Shown here: positions 18,870 to 25,986 of the stretch, piece by piece
Numbering within the stretch: position 1 is the stretch's first letter
How the letters are laid out: each line of letters starts with the position of its first letter
Source: an uncultured Agathobaculum sp.
GTDB lineage: Bacteria; Bacillota; Clostridia; Oscillospirales; Butyricicoccaceae
Direction: 5' to 3'
Length of the DNA: 34,169 nucleotides
Assembly (NCBI GenBank): GCA_944384725.1
Contig: CALWUJ010000020.1
Location: 1-34,169 of the forward strand
Made by a program: the position numbers and the translations under genes
Notes under the pieces: generated by a model
Told to the model about the DNA's origin: nothing
What the model saw: only the letters and a program-made list of their open reading frames with translations
The model's database searches: none

Positions 18870-20824
18870 TTTCCTTCCTCCAGCGCCTTGATCTGGTCGC
18901 GCAGCTGCGCGGCGATCTCGAATTCCAGCATCTTGGCCGCTTCCTTCATCTGACGGGTCAGGCGGGCAATCTCCTGCTGCCGCTCGCCCTTGGTGCGCAG
19001 CTTCTTCTTGCTGCTCGTCGGCACGTTGGACGTGATTTCAATAACGTCCTGCACCTTCTTTTTGACCGATTTGGGTACGATGCCATGCTTTTTGTTGAAC
19101 GCGTCCTGCAACGCACGGCGGCGCTCGGTTTCGTCCATTGCGCGGCGCATCGAGGGCGTGATGCTGTCCGCGTACAGCACGACCATACCATGCTCGTTAC
19201 GCGCGGCGCGGCCGATGGTCTGGATGAGCGAAGTCTCGGAGCGCAAAAAGCCCTCCTTGTCTGCGTCGAGGATGGCAACGAGCGACACCTCGGGAATATC
19301 CAGACCCTCACGCAGCAGGTTGATACCGACCAGCACATCGAACACACCCAGCCGCAGGTCGCGCACCAGCTCCTGCCGCTCGATGGTCTTGACATCGTGG
19401 TGCATGTAGCGCACCTTGATGCCCGCGGTTTCCAGATAGCCGGTCAAATCCTCGGCCATCTTTTTGGTCAGCGTTGTCACCAGCACACGCTCACCCTTTG
19501 CGGTACGCGCGTTGATTTCGCCAATCAGGTCGTCAATCTGCCCCTCGACCGGGCGCACGACCACCTCCGGGTCAAGCAGGCCGGTCGGACGGATCACCTG
19601 TTCGACCACCTGTCCCGAACGCGACAGCTCATACTCACCCGGCGTTGCAGAGACGTAAACGATCTGATTGAGACGCTCGTTAAACTCGTCGAAGTTCAGC
19701 GGACGGTTATCATAAGCCGAGGGCAGGCGGAAGCCGTTCTCGACCAGACTTTCCTTGCGGGCGCGGTCGCCGTGGTACATGGCGCGCACCTGCGGCAGCG
19801 TGACATGGCTCTCGTCCACAATCAGCAGGAAGTCCTCCGGGAAGTAGTCGATCAGGGTAAACGGGGCGCTGCCCGGCTCTCTGCGCGACAGCACGCGTGA
19901 ATAGTTCTCAATGCCGCTGCAAAAGCCGATCTCCTGCAGCATCTCAATGTCGTACCGTGTGCGCTGACCGATGCGCTGCGCTTCGATCAGCTTGCCGTTC
20001 TCCTCAAAATATTGGATGCGCTGTTCCAGTTCCTCCTCCAAATCCTGAATGGCGGCCTGCAATTTGTCCTTGGGCGTGACATAGTGGCTGGCGGGGAAGA
20101 TCGCAGTGTGCCCCAGCTCGCCCAGCACCACACCGGTCAAGGGATTGATCCGGCTGATGCGGTCGACCTCGTCCCCGAAGAACTCAATGCGCACGACATC
20201 CTCATCCGAGTAAACCGGCCAGATCTCGACTGTGTCGCCGCGCACGCGGAAGCGGTTGCGCTCAAACGCAATGTCGTTGCGCTCATACTGAATATCAATG
20301 AGACGGTGAATGAGCGTTTCACGGCTGATCTCCATGCCGGGACGCAGCGAAATGACCATCTTCTTATAATCGATCGGGTCACCCAGCGAATAGATGCACG
20401 ACACCGACGAGACGATAATCACGTCCCGCCGCTCAGACAGCGCCGAGGTCGCGGAGTGGCGCAGGCGGTCGATTTCGTCGTTGATGGCCGAGTCCTTTTC
20501 GATATAGGTATCGGTCGAAGCGATATACGCCTCTGGCTGATAATAATCGTAGTAAGAGACAAAATACTCGACCGCGTTATTCGGGAAGAACTCCCGCAGC
20601 TCGGTACACAGCTGCGCAGCGAGCGTTTTGTTATGCGCGAGCACCAGCGTCGGCCGCTGGGTCTGCTCGATGATATTTGCCATGGTGAAGGTCTTGCCCG
20701 AGCCGGTCACACCCATGAGGGTCTGCTCGGTCAGGCCGTTGTTGATGCCCTCGACCAGCTTTGCGACCGCTTGCGGCTGATCGCCCGCCATCTTGTAATT
20801 GCTGACAATCTGAAAATCCGGCAT
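18866..20824 (-). CDS. uvrB: Excinuclease ABC subunit B
   Basis: Helicase-like damage-verification subunit of nucleotide excision repair, 652 residues. Visible: Walker [11 protein letters not shown] near residue 39, the beta-hairpin region [12 protein letters not shown], the DESH box in [13 protein letters not shown], helicase motif VI region QTIGRAARN, and the C-terminal UVR motif that contacts UvrC ([19 protein letters not shown]). It starts 3 bp after radC with AGGAGG upstream and overlaps the MBL gene by 4 bp at its end. Confidence 0.97.
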   Translation of the reverse strand: MPDFQIVSNYKMAGDQPQAVAKLVEGINNGLTEQTLMGVTGSGKTFTMANIIEQTQRPTLVLAHNKTLAAQLCTELREFFPNNAVEYFVSYYDYYQPEAYIASTDTYIEKDSAINDEIDRLRHSATSALSERRDVIIVSSVSCIYSLGDPIDYKKMVISLRPGMEISRETLIHRLIDIQYERNDIAFERNRFRVRGDTVEIWPVYSDEDVVRIEFFGDEVDRISRINPLTGVVLGELGHTAIFPASHYVTPKDKLQAAIQDLEEELEQRIQYFEENGKLIEAQRIGQRTRYDIEMLQEIGFCSGIENYSRVLSRREPGSAPFTLIDYFPEDFLLIVDESHVTLPQVRAMYHGDRARKESLVENGFRLPSAYDNRPLNFDEFNERLNQIVYVSATPGEYELSRSGQVVEQVIRPTGLLDPEVVVRPVEGQIDDLIGEINARTAKGERVLVTTLTKKMAEDLTGYLETAGIKVRYMHHDVKTIERQELVRDLRLGVFDVLVGINLLREGLDIPEVSLVAILDADKEGFLRSETSLIQTIGRAARNEHGMVVLYADSITPSMRRAMDETERRRALQDAFNKKHGIVPKSVKKKVQDVIEITSNVPTSSKKKLRTKGERQQEIARLTRQMKEAAKMLEFEIAAQLRDQIKALEEGK

Positions 20825-20827
20825 ATC

Positions 20828-21532
20828 CTACCTCCTCTGTCCCATCTGACCAGCACGCAGCTTGCAAATAGACACATATTTTCCTCTGGCGACTACACAG
20901 TGATCGACCAGCTGCAATCCCAAACCAGTCAGCGTCTGTTCCAGCCGCCGCGTGGCAAGCATGTCCGCCTCGGACGGCGTCGCCGTTCCATTGGGATGGT
21001 TGTGCGCGACCGCCACGCCTGCCGCATGACAAATCAGCGCGCTGCTGGCGATTTTATACGCGTCCACCGGCACATGCGCATGCCCGCCGCGCGCAATTTC
21101 CTCGCACTTGATGACGCGGCCTGCCCCGTCCAGATAGGCGGCGAGCAGCACCTCATCCTGTTCACCCGCAAACTGCGGCACAAAATATTCTCCGATTTTT
21201 TCATAGCTGTTCAGTTTATCACTGTGGCGCTCGCTCTTGGCCACATCCTGCTGATACCGTGCGCACATGGCAAACGACAGCTTGATGAGGTCGGCCGAGC
21301 GCGGCCCGATCCCCTGCACCTCGCAAAGCTGCTCGACCGGCGCTTCCAGCACAGCGTGCAGTGAACCGAAGCGCTCCAGCAAACGATGCGCGGTCGGGTT
21401 GGTATCCACACGCGGAATGGCAAAGAACAGCAGAAGCTCAAGCACCTCATGGTCGCTGAACACATCCAGCCCAAAGCGGCGGAACTTTTCCAGCACGCGC
21501 TCCCGATGGTTTTGATGCAGTTGTTCCGCCAT
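20828..21532 (-). CDS. radC: RadC family JAB-domain protein
   Basis: 234 residues with a helix-hairpin-helix-like N-terminal half (VQGIGPRSADLIKL) and a C-terminal JAB1/MPN-type metal site, AHNHPNGTATPSEAD. The molecular function of RadC proteins is unsettled; the old link to recombinational repair is not well supported. Here it sits between a GNAT gene and uvrB, with only 3 bp to uvrB and 20 bp from the GNAT gene, and has a GGAGG ribosome site. Confidence 0.92.
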   Translation of the reverse strand: MAEQLHQNHRERVLEKFRRFGLDVFSDHEVLELLLFFAIPRVDTNPTAHRLLERFGSLHAVLEAPVEQLCEVQGIGPRSADLIKLSFAMCARYQQDVAKSERHSDKLNSYEKIGEYFVPQFAGEQDEVLLAAYLDGAGRVIKCEEIARGGHAHVPVDAYKIASSALICHAAGVAVAHNHPNGTATPSEADMLATRRLEQTLTGLGLQLVDHCVVARGKYVSICKLRAGQMGQRR

Positions 21533-21552
21533 GCACCGGCCTCCTTTGCGTT

Positions 21553-22152
21553 TTACAAATGAATGCGCTGCTCCGCCTGCCGGAGCGCGCGGGCAACCAG
21601 CGGGCTGTCCTTGATTTCCGGGAACGGGACGGTCGGCTGCGGCTCCCCCTCATGGGGGCGCAGGCTCTTGCCCATCCACAACACATCCCGCCACTGACCA
21701 AATTTATACATACTCTCCTGATACGCGCCCGAAATGATAAAGCCCATCGCCTTATGGAACTTCATCGAGCGCTCATTGGGCGAGGTGATGCCGACATAGA
21801 TGTTATAGTATCCCTGCATCGCAAGCAGCTCAAACAGCGCCGCGTAAATCGCGCCCGCAATGCCGTGCCGGTGCCACTCCTGCGCGACATAGATCGACGT
21901 CTCGACTGACCACTGATAGGCTGCGCGGGTGCGGTGCGGCGAGGCATAGCCATAGCCAACCACTTCCCCGTCCACCGTGCAAACCAACCACGGCAGGCGC
22001 TTCCCATAGGTGCGCATGCGCCCCAGGAATTCATCCAGCGTCGGCGGCACATATTCGCTGGACACTGTGGTCTGGATCACATACGGCGCGTACAGCGCCA
22101 GCATATCGCCCGCATCCTGTTCGGTTGCGGCACGCAGAACAACTTCCGGCAT
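21553..22152 (-). CDS. GNAT N-acetyltransferase, phosphinothricin/methionine-sulfoximine type
   Basis: 199 residues from the ATG at 22152, chosen because GGGAGAG precedes it and MPEVVLRAATEQDAGD is the usual N-terminus; the longer frame reaches into the promoter. Acetyl-CoA-binding motif A is visible in WHRHGIAGAIYAALFE, followed by YVGITSPNERSMKFHKAMGF and YKFGQWRDVLWMGK, a pattern typical of the PAT/MddA subgroup that acetylates glutamine-synthetase-inhibitor-like amino acids. About 35 C-terminal residues extend beyond the usual domain. It is the first gene of the repair operon, with its own consensus promoter. Confidence 0.88.
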   Translation of the reverse strand: MPEVVLRAATEQDAGDMLALYAPYVIQTTVSSEYVPPTLDEFLGRMRTYGKRLPWLVCTVDGEVVGYGYASPHRTRAAYQWSVETSIYVAQEWHRHGIAGAIYAALFELLAMQGYYNIYVGITSPNERSMKFHKAMGFIISGAYQESMYKFGQWRDVLWMGKSLRPHEGEPQPTVPFPEIKDSPLVARALRQAEQRIHL

Positions 22153-22189
22153 AGTATTTCTCTCCCGTTGCGATAGTTTCCGTCTTTTC

Positions 22190-22218
22190 ATTATACCGCG
22201 CACGCCCCGGTTGTTCAA
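22190..22218 (-). promoter_or_regulatory. Promoter of the GNAT-radC-uvrB-MBL-uvrA operon
   Basis: Minus-strand TTGAAC (22213-22218), 17 bp and TATAAT (22190-22195), about 40 bases before the GNAT start. No LexA-like GAAC-N4-GTTC box is seen beside it. Confidence 0.82.
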
Positions 22219-22342
22219 CCGATTTTTGCCGCTTCCGCCGCCAAAAATCGTACATGCGTTCGCCTGTTCTTTGTGCGCTTTTCCGTCAAAAACAAACAAA
22301 CCAAAACCGTTCCGGCACCCGCATCCTTGTCCGCTCAGCCGA

Positions 22343-22371
22343 TTGCATTTTTCCGCTTTTTGGGGTATACT
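22343..22371 (+). promoter_or_regulatory. Promoter of the DUF4364-lrgA-lrgB operon
   Basis: TTGCAT (22343-22348), 17 bp and TATACT (22366-22371), about 40 bases before the DUF4364 start. Divergent from the repair-operon promoter, with about 125 bp between the two -35 boxes. Confidence 0.82.
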
Positions 22372-22410
22372 ACTTTAAGCAATTTTGTCCACAGGGGAGG
22401 CTTGCACATT

Positions 22411-22965
22411 ATGGTTCGTCATGGTTTTATCCATTCCAAAGAAGATATCAAATTTCTCATTCTGTTTGCCATGGATCAGCTGCCTTTTCCGGTCAGTTTC
22501 AGCACAGTCGTGGACCTGACGACCTGGTGCGATGAAGGCTTTGGCTATTTTGAGCTGAGCGAAGCGTTCTATGAGATGGTGCCAACCGGCCACATCGAGG
22601 AAGTTCCCGGCGATGGTGAGCCTTCCTACCGCATCACGGACAAAGGCCGCGATGCCATCCGCGTGTTTGAAAAGCAGCTGCCCTATCCGGTGCGCGAAGC
22701 TGCACAGCGCTCTGCGCTGCGGGTTGTGCGCCAGATCCGGCGCGACGCTGCGATTCATACGTCCGTGACCGAGCGCGCTGCCAATGACCTGACCGTCCGC
22801 ATGGAGATGGAGCAGGTGTTTGCCATTGAAATGGATGTGGTCAGCCGCGGACAGGCCGCGATGCTCGAGCGCACCTTCAAAAACAACGCGGAGGCGATTC
22901 ACCAGACCCTGCTGGCCGCCATGACCGCAGACTACGAAACCGAGAAAGAAGACGAAACCCCTTGA
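22411..22965 (+). CDS. DUF4364 family winged-helix protein
   Basis: 184 residues from the ATG at 22411, preceded by GGGGAGG; the longer frame upstream crosses the promoter and is excluded. The N-terminal half (HSKEDIKFLILFAMDQL, then a Y.ITDKGRDAI wing) looks like a winged helix, and the C-terminal half is mixed alpha/beta, as in DUF4364 proteins common in Clostridia. These are probably regulators, but no target is established. Its stop codon overlaps the start of the LrgA-like gene, so it is the first gene of an operon with lrgAB and may control it. Confidence 0.85.
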   Translation: MVRHGFIHSKEDIKFLILFAMDQLPFPVSFSTVVDLTTWCDEGFGYFELSEAFYEMVPTGHIEEVPGDGEPSYRITDKGRDAIRVFEKQLPYPVREAAQRSALRVVRQIRRDAAIHTSVTERAANDLTVRMEMEQVFAIEMDVVSRGQAAMLERTFKNNAEAIHQTLLAAMTADYETEKEDETP

Positions 22966-23339
22966 ACTACATTCGGCAACTGGGCGTCCTGATCGCCTGC
23001 TGCGTCGCAGGCGACGCGCTTTCCATTCTGCTGCACGGCGCACTACCCGGCAACGTGCTCGGACTGACACTGCTGCTTTTGCTGCTGGTTTTCGGCCCGG
23101 TTCGGCTGAACCATGTCGAGCACACGGCGGATTTTTTGCTGCAAAACATGGCATTTTTCTTCCTGCCCGCCTGTCTGGGCGTGCTGGAGATTTTCGCACA
23201 GATCAAAAGCGAAATCCTGGCCATCCTTGCGGTGTGTGTACTGACCACGCTATGCACCGCGGCAGCCACCGTGTTCACCGTGCACATCGTGTTCCGCTTG
23301 CAGAACCGCGAGAGCGAGGAGGCGTTTGACCATGACTGA
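22962..23339 (+). CDS. lrgA: CidA/LrgA family membrane protein
   Basis: 125 residues, four hydrophobic segments, with the family pattern LPGNVLGLTLLLLLL and a later FFLPACLGVLE. CidA/LrgA proteins are holin-like and pair with a CidB/LrgB protein, here encoded next. The start is a TTG that overlaps the DUF4364 stop (TTGA), so it relies on translational coupling. The 3' end overlaps lrgB by 8 bp. Function in murein hydrolase control or small-acid export is family knowledge, not shown here. Confidence 0.88.
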   Translation: MNYIRQLGVLIACCVAGDALSILLHGALPGNVLGLTLLLLLLVFGPVRLNHVEHTADFLLQNMAFFFLPACLGVLEIFAQIKSEILAILAVCVLTTLCTAAATVFTVHIVFRLQNRESEEAFDHD

Positions 23340-24024
23340 GCTGCTTTCCTCCCCCACCTTCTGGATGGCGTTGTCCATCGGCTGTTACGCATTAGGCGTC
23401 AAGATTCAGCAGAAAACCGGATCGCCGCTGTGCAATCCCCTGCTGATTTCTGCCATCATGGTTGGCGTTCTGTTGGTCGTGACCGGCACCACCTACCAAA
23501 CCTATGAAAGCGCGGGTCAGCTCATTTCCTTTTTCCTGACCCCGGCAACGGTGGCGCTCGCCATACCGATCTACCGCAAGCTGGATGTACTGAAAAAGAA
23601 TCTAGTGCCCATTCTTGCCGGTGCCTTGGTTGGTTCGCTGACCTCTATCCTGAGCGTGCTGCTGTTCAGCCGCCTGTTTGGCCTGTCTGCTGCCACAACA
23701 CGCTCTCTTGTCCCCAAATCGGTCACGACGCCGATTGCCGTTGCGCTGTCCGAAATGATGGATGGTCTCGCGCCTATCACCGCAATTGCGGTGGTGTTTA
23801 CCGGCATCGTTGGCGCGATCCTGCTGCCGACCTTCCTCAAATGCATCGGCGTGCGCAATCCTGTGCAGATGGGTCTGTCCATCGGCACCGCCGCCCACGC
23901 GGTCGGCACTTCGCGCGCCATCGAACTGGGCGAAACCGAAGGCGCCATGAGCGGCCTTGCCATCGGCGTTGCCGGTCTGCTGACCGCACTGCTTGTATCA
24001 ATCGGTTCGATATTTTTTGCTTAA
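23332..24024 (+). CDS. lrgB: LrgB family protein
   Basis: 230 residues, many membrane segments, with LrgB signatures SLVPKSVTTPIAVALSE and GTAAHAVGTSRAIELGETEG. I place the start at the ATG at 23332 because GAGGAGG ends 9 bases before it; an in-frame TTG two codons earlier is too close to that site. Overlaps lrgA by 8 bp and is followed by a terminator. Works with the CidA/LrgA partner at the membrane. Confidence 0.92.
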   Translation: MTELLSSPTFWMALSIGCYALGVKIQQKTGSPLCNPLLISAIMVGVLLVVTGTTYQTYESAGQLISFFLTPATVALAIPIYRKLDVLKKNLVPILAGALVGSLTSILSVLLFSRLFGLSAATTRSLVPKSVTTPIAVALSEMMDGLAPITAIAVVFTGIVGAILLPTFLKCIGVRNPVQMGLSIGTAAHAVGTSRAIELGETEGAMSGLAIGVAGLLTALLVSIGSIFFA

Positions 24025-24027
24025 TAT

Positions 24028-24060
24028 AAAAGCGGTCTGCACCGGCAGGCCGCTTTTTTT
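24028..24060 (+). terminator. Terminator after lrgB
   Basis: A 13-bp stem with one G-T pair (24028-24040 with 24045-24057), ACCG loop and a run of T. Confidence 0.9.
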
Positions 24061-24072
24061 ACATCATTCCAT

Positions 24073-24105
24073 AAAAAGAAGGAACCAGAGAAATCCGGTT
24101 CCTTC
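24073..24105 (-). terminator. Terminator of the original rubrerythrin locus
   Basis: Stem GAAGGAACC/GGTTCCTTC (24078-24086 with 24097-24105) followed on the minus strand by five T. It lies just past the rubrerythrin stop at 24119, so this side looks like the native downstream flank. Confidence 0.75.
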
Positions 24106-24118
24106 CTGACAGCTTTTC

Positions 24119-24157
24119 TTAGCCGAAGTAACGCTGCAGCAGGCCCTCAAAAGCCTT
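24119..24157. repeat. Left copy of rubrerythrin 3' end (putative attL)
   Basis: 39 bp encoding KAFEGLLQRYFG plus stop on the minus strand. They match 33403-33441 at 36 of 39 positions in the same orientation. Upstream of codon KAF the two copies diverge completely. Probable attachment-site duplication flanking a 9.3-kb island. Confidence 0.7.
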
Positions 24158-24589
24158 GGTGACCTGGGCGTGGGTGTCGTCGATGTAGATGATAGGGTAT
24201 TCAATAGCAGCCGCCTCTTCCCATGCCTGGATAAACCAGTAAAATCGAAAGCCCTCTTCCATGAAATACGGCAAGTATCGACTGTCAATAGAATACTCTT
24301 CTATAACAGCTTTATAGTATTCTTCCAAATCATTATCCGACCACGCCTCGACCCGGGGTGAGCCTGTTCTGCTTGCAAATTTAACTACATATTTTACAAA
24401 TAGTTTCGTATTGCAGGCCAAAAAAAGTCTGTTTTCTGGTCGCTGAGCAGAATTTGATAAATTGGGGTTCCTACTTTGAAAGAATTCATATGTTTCAGCT
24501 GCGTCTATTATTTCTTGTGGATTATCTATATAATTCACCCATTGGGGGTTTAGATTATATCTCTCCATACATTGTTGGAGCTTTTGCAA
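24119..24589 (-). CDS. Unknown protein with rubrerythrin C-terminal tail
   Basis: 156 residues; not recognised. It has no membrane segments, is aromatic-rich (YLPYFMEEGFRFYWFIQAWEE) and could be an immunity-like or other accessory protein. The last 12 residues, KAFEGLLQRYFG, and the stop codon are the 3' end of a rubrerythrin gene, so the ORF was extended in frame by the insertion; its original terminus is lost. The start is uncertain: a TTG at 24589 follows a weak GGGGA, and an ATG at 24568 lacks a site. A strong promoter lies about 240 bp upstream, with a highly structured leader between. AT-rich 5' part and GC-rich 3' end mark the junction at about 24160-24200. Confidence 0.55.
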   Translation of the reverse strand: MQKLQQCMERYNLNPQWVNYIDNPQEIIDAAETYEFFQSRNPNLSNSAQRPENRLFLACNTKLFVKYVVKFASRTGSPRVEAWSDNDLEEYYKAVIEEYSIDSRYLPYFMEEGFRFYWFIQAWEEAAAIEYPIIYIDDTHAQVTKAFEGLLQRYFG

Positions 24590-24627
24590 AATCGCTTCGC
24601 TATCCCCTGTCGGCCACAGGTTCTATC

Positions 24628-24786
24628 TTTCCATCTTGTACGCTTCCTTTCTTTGTAGATTTAAGCAAACAGTAGGAAGCGTGTTGCCAGCACTTGGCGT
24701 TGCTGCCCGGAAGCATAGAACGGAAGCGCTCTACAAGATGGAAGGCTGCAACGCCTTCATCCTACTGCTTGTTTAAGCCTACAAAG
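24628..24786 (-). ncRNA. Structured leader with two interleaved inverted repeats
   Basis: Arms run in the order A-B-A'-B'. A (24630-24647, CCATCTTGTA...CGCTTCC) pairs with A' (24722-24744), and B (24651-24690, CTTTGTAG...CAGTAGGA...GTTGC) pairs with B' (24747-24786). Helix B has about 25 paired positions and A about 17, each with small mismatches that preserve pairing. As RNA this is a pseudoknot or a choice between two folds. It lies between a leftward promoter and the 156-residue ORF, so it would be that gene's 5' leader or a separate RNA. No known riboswitch is recognised. Confidence 0.5.
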
Positions 24787-24829
24787 GGAATGGATGAATT
24801 GCAAATCTCTTTTTCCTTTTTCTGTAAAT

Positions 24830-24857
24830 ATTATAACATAAAAATTTTTTATGTCAA
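24830..24857 (-). promoter_or_regulatory. Strong leftward promoter at the island's left side
   Basis: Minus-strand TTGACA (24852-24857), 16-bp AT-only-like spacer and TATAAT (24830-24835), both consensus. Drives transcription into the interleaved repeats and the 156-residue ORF. Confidence 0.75.
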
Positions 24858-25063
24858 AGAAACGCTTTCGGCCTTGTATTTGCCTCATTCTGCAACAAAG
24901 TTGTTGCCTTTGCTCTAAAAGTTGTTGCTGGATAATTGGAAGTTGCCGCTACTTCTCAAAAGTTGAATTCTTGCGTGTAGAAGATCTGTTTTTGAAAGTG
25001 CAGTTTCAATTTGGAGCGGAACCGGACAACAAAAAAGTGAAACGGCTGACAGCACCGCTTCAC
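24858..25063. other. Noncoding stretch before the toxin gene's 3' end
   Basis: No convincing gene. It holds a 34-bp direct repeat copy (24991-25024) with the first TTGAA...TTCAA palindrome, and a few GTTGTTGC-type short repeats near 24895-24930. Confidence 0.5.
24991..25024. repeat. 34-bp direct repeat, copy 1
   Basis: TTTGAAAGTGCA, then TTTCAATTTGGAGCGGAACCG after one variable base. Matches 25688-25721 at 33 of 34 positions, in the same orientation, on the other side of the toxin-antitoxin module. Begins with the island's 18-bp palindrome. Confidence 0.85.
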
Positions 25064-25330
25064 TCAATCGTCATAATGGCCTTTGCATTGATAGACTTCG
25101 ACCTGTCCATCGACCATACGATAAACAAGTCTGTTCGTATCGTCAATGCGTCGGCTCCAATAGCCTGACAAGTTTTCCTTCAATGGCTCTGGCTTGCCAA
25201 TCCCTTCAAATGGACTTCTGCAAATGTCCTTCAACAAGGCATTTATCCGTTTCAGCGTTTTTCTGTCCTGTCCCTGCCATGACAGATATTCTTCAAACGC
25301 CTGTTCCGTGAATGTGATGTTAGTCCCCAT
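25064..25330 (-). CDS. Txe/YoeB family toxin
   Basis: 88 residues from the ATG at 25330, the first internal Met after a TTG; it overlaps the antitoxin gene by 11 bp. The family pattern is clear: ITFTEQAFEEYLSWQ, KRINALLKDI, GIGKPEPLKENLSGYWSRRID and NRLVYR at the end of the fold, with a C-terminal HYDD tail. YoeB toxins bind the ribosome and cut mRNA in the A site; the catalytic Glu, Arg and terminal His/Tyr positions are present here. It has little ribosome site of its own, so synthesis depends on antitoxin translation. Confidence 0.9.
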   Translation of the reverse strand: MGTNITFTEQAFEEYLSWQGQDRKTLKRINALLKDICRSPFEGIGKPEPLKENLSGYWSRRIDDTNRLVYRMVDGQVEVYQCKGHYDD

Positions 25331-25598
25331 CGGCAAGCTGCTCCAACTCGTCCATAGACTTGACTACCACCTTGCCCTGCCCGGCCTGTTTGATGCTGTT
25401 GTCCAATGCCCGCATATTGCTGTCGCTGTAAAATGGGTCTGCGTAAATCTCAAAGGGGATTTTGCCCTGCCGCAAGGTCTGGCGCACAAAGATATTAAAG
25501 GCCGTTGTCATGCTCATGCCCATGTCGGCAAAGACAGCTTCAGCACGCTCTTTCAGGTCTTTGTCAATGCGGATATTGAGGTTTGTTGTTTCTGCCAT
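25320..25598 (-). CDS. RelB/DinJ family antitoxin
   Basis: 92 residues. The ATG at 25598 is chosen because AAAGGAG lies 8 bases upstream. The N-terminus NLNIRIDKDLKERAEAVFADMGMSMTTAFNIF is the ribbon-helix-helix DNA-binding domain of RelB/DinJ proteins; the acidic C-terminal part would wrap the toxin. It is transcribed first and overlaps the toxin gene, and a perfect 11-bp inverted repeat in its promoter is the likely autoregulatory operator. A DinJ-type antitoxin with a YoeB-type toxin is a known mixed pairing. Confidence 0.92.
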   Translation of the reverse strand: MAETTNLNIRIDKDLKERAEAVFADMGMSMTTAFNIFVRQTLRQGKIPFEIYADPFYSDSNMRALDNSIKQAGQGKVVVKSMDELEQLADGD

Positions 25599-25626
25599 TG
25601 TGACCACTCCTTTCTATGGCACTACT

Positions 25627-25655
25627 ATTCTATTCTTTTTTACGCGCAATATCAA
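25627..25655 (-). promoter_or_regulatory. Toxin-antitoxin promoter
   Basis: Minus-strand TTGATA (25650-25655), 17 bp and TAGAAT (25627-25632). The -35 box lies in the spacer of the operator. Confidence 0.8.
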
Positions 25656-25670
25656 TACTTTGCGCGTAAA
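25639..25670. promoter_or_regulatory. Antitoxin operator
   Basis: Perfect 11-bp inverted repeat TTTACGCGCAA/TTGCGCGTAAA (25639-25649 and 25660-25670) with a 10-bp spacer, covering the toxin-antitoxin promoter between -10 and beyond -35. Confidence 0.82.
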
Positions 25671-25687
25671 TTTACATAGTGTTCATG

Positions 25688-25721
25688 TTTGAAAGTGCAC
25701 TTTCAATTTGGAGCGGAACCG
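25688..25721. repeat. 34-bp direct repeat, copy 2
   Basis: Second copy of the repeat at 24991-25024. Here the embedded TTGAAAGTGCACTTTCAA is a perfect 18-bp palindrome. The shorter core GGAGCGGAAC recurs at 25790-25799. Confidence 0.85.
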
Positions 25722-25953
25722 CAGATCACGAGCGGCTGGCAATTTCCCTCACAAGAAGATCAAAGGGCAGGTTGGGAGTACCCCCAGGTGGAGCGGAACA
25801 GGGAGACCCCCACCCCTGGGGAGGGATAGTTTCGGGAAAGTACAAACAGAATTTACGACGGCGGCTTTTTTCGGCGCTTTTCCCGACCACTGATAAATCA
25901 CGGCGAACACGGGCGAGGACGGATAACCGCTTCTGCAATCCGACAAAAATAGA
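25722..25953. other. Noncoding spacer
   Basis: No supported gene; the open frames here lack start sites and family sequence. It contains an imperfect inverted repeat, CCCCAGG (25782-25788) with CCTGGGG (25815-25821), in a G/C-rich patch. Confidence 0.4.
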
Positions 25954-25980
25954 GACAGATGGCGAAAAATGCCATCTGTC
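25954..25980 (-). terminator. Terminator after the HTH membrane protein
   Basis: Perfect 10-bp stem GACAGATGGC/GCCATCTGTC with a 7-base loop, followed on the minus strand by a T-rich run. Lies 6 bp past the stop. Confidence 0.85.
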
Positions 25981-25986
25981 TTTTCC

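Noticed and set aside
24628-24786. Retron RNA
   Set aside because: Inverted repeats fit loosely, but there is no reverse transcriptase gene nearby.
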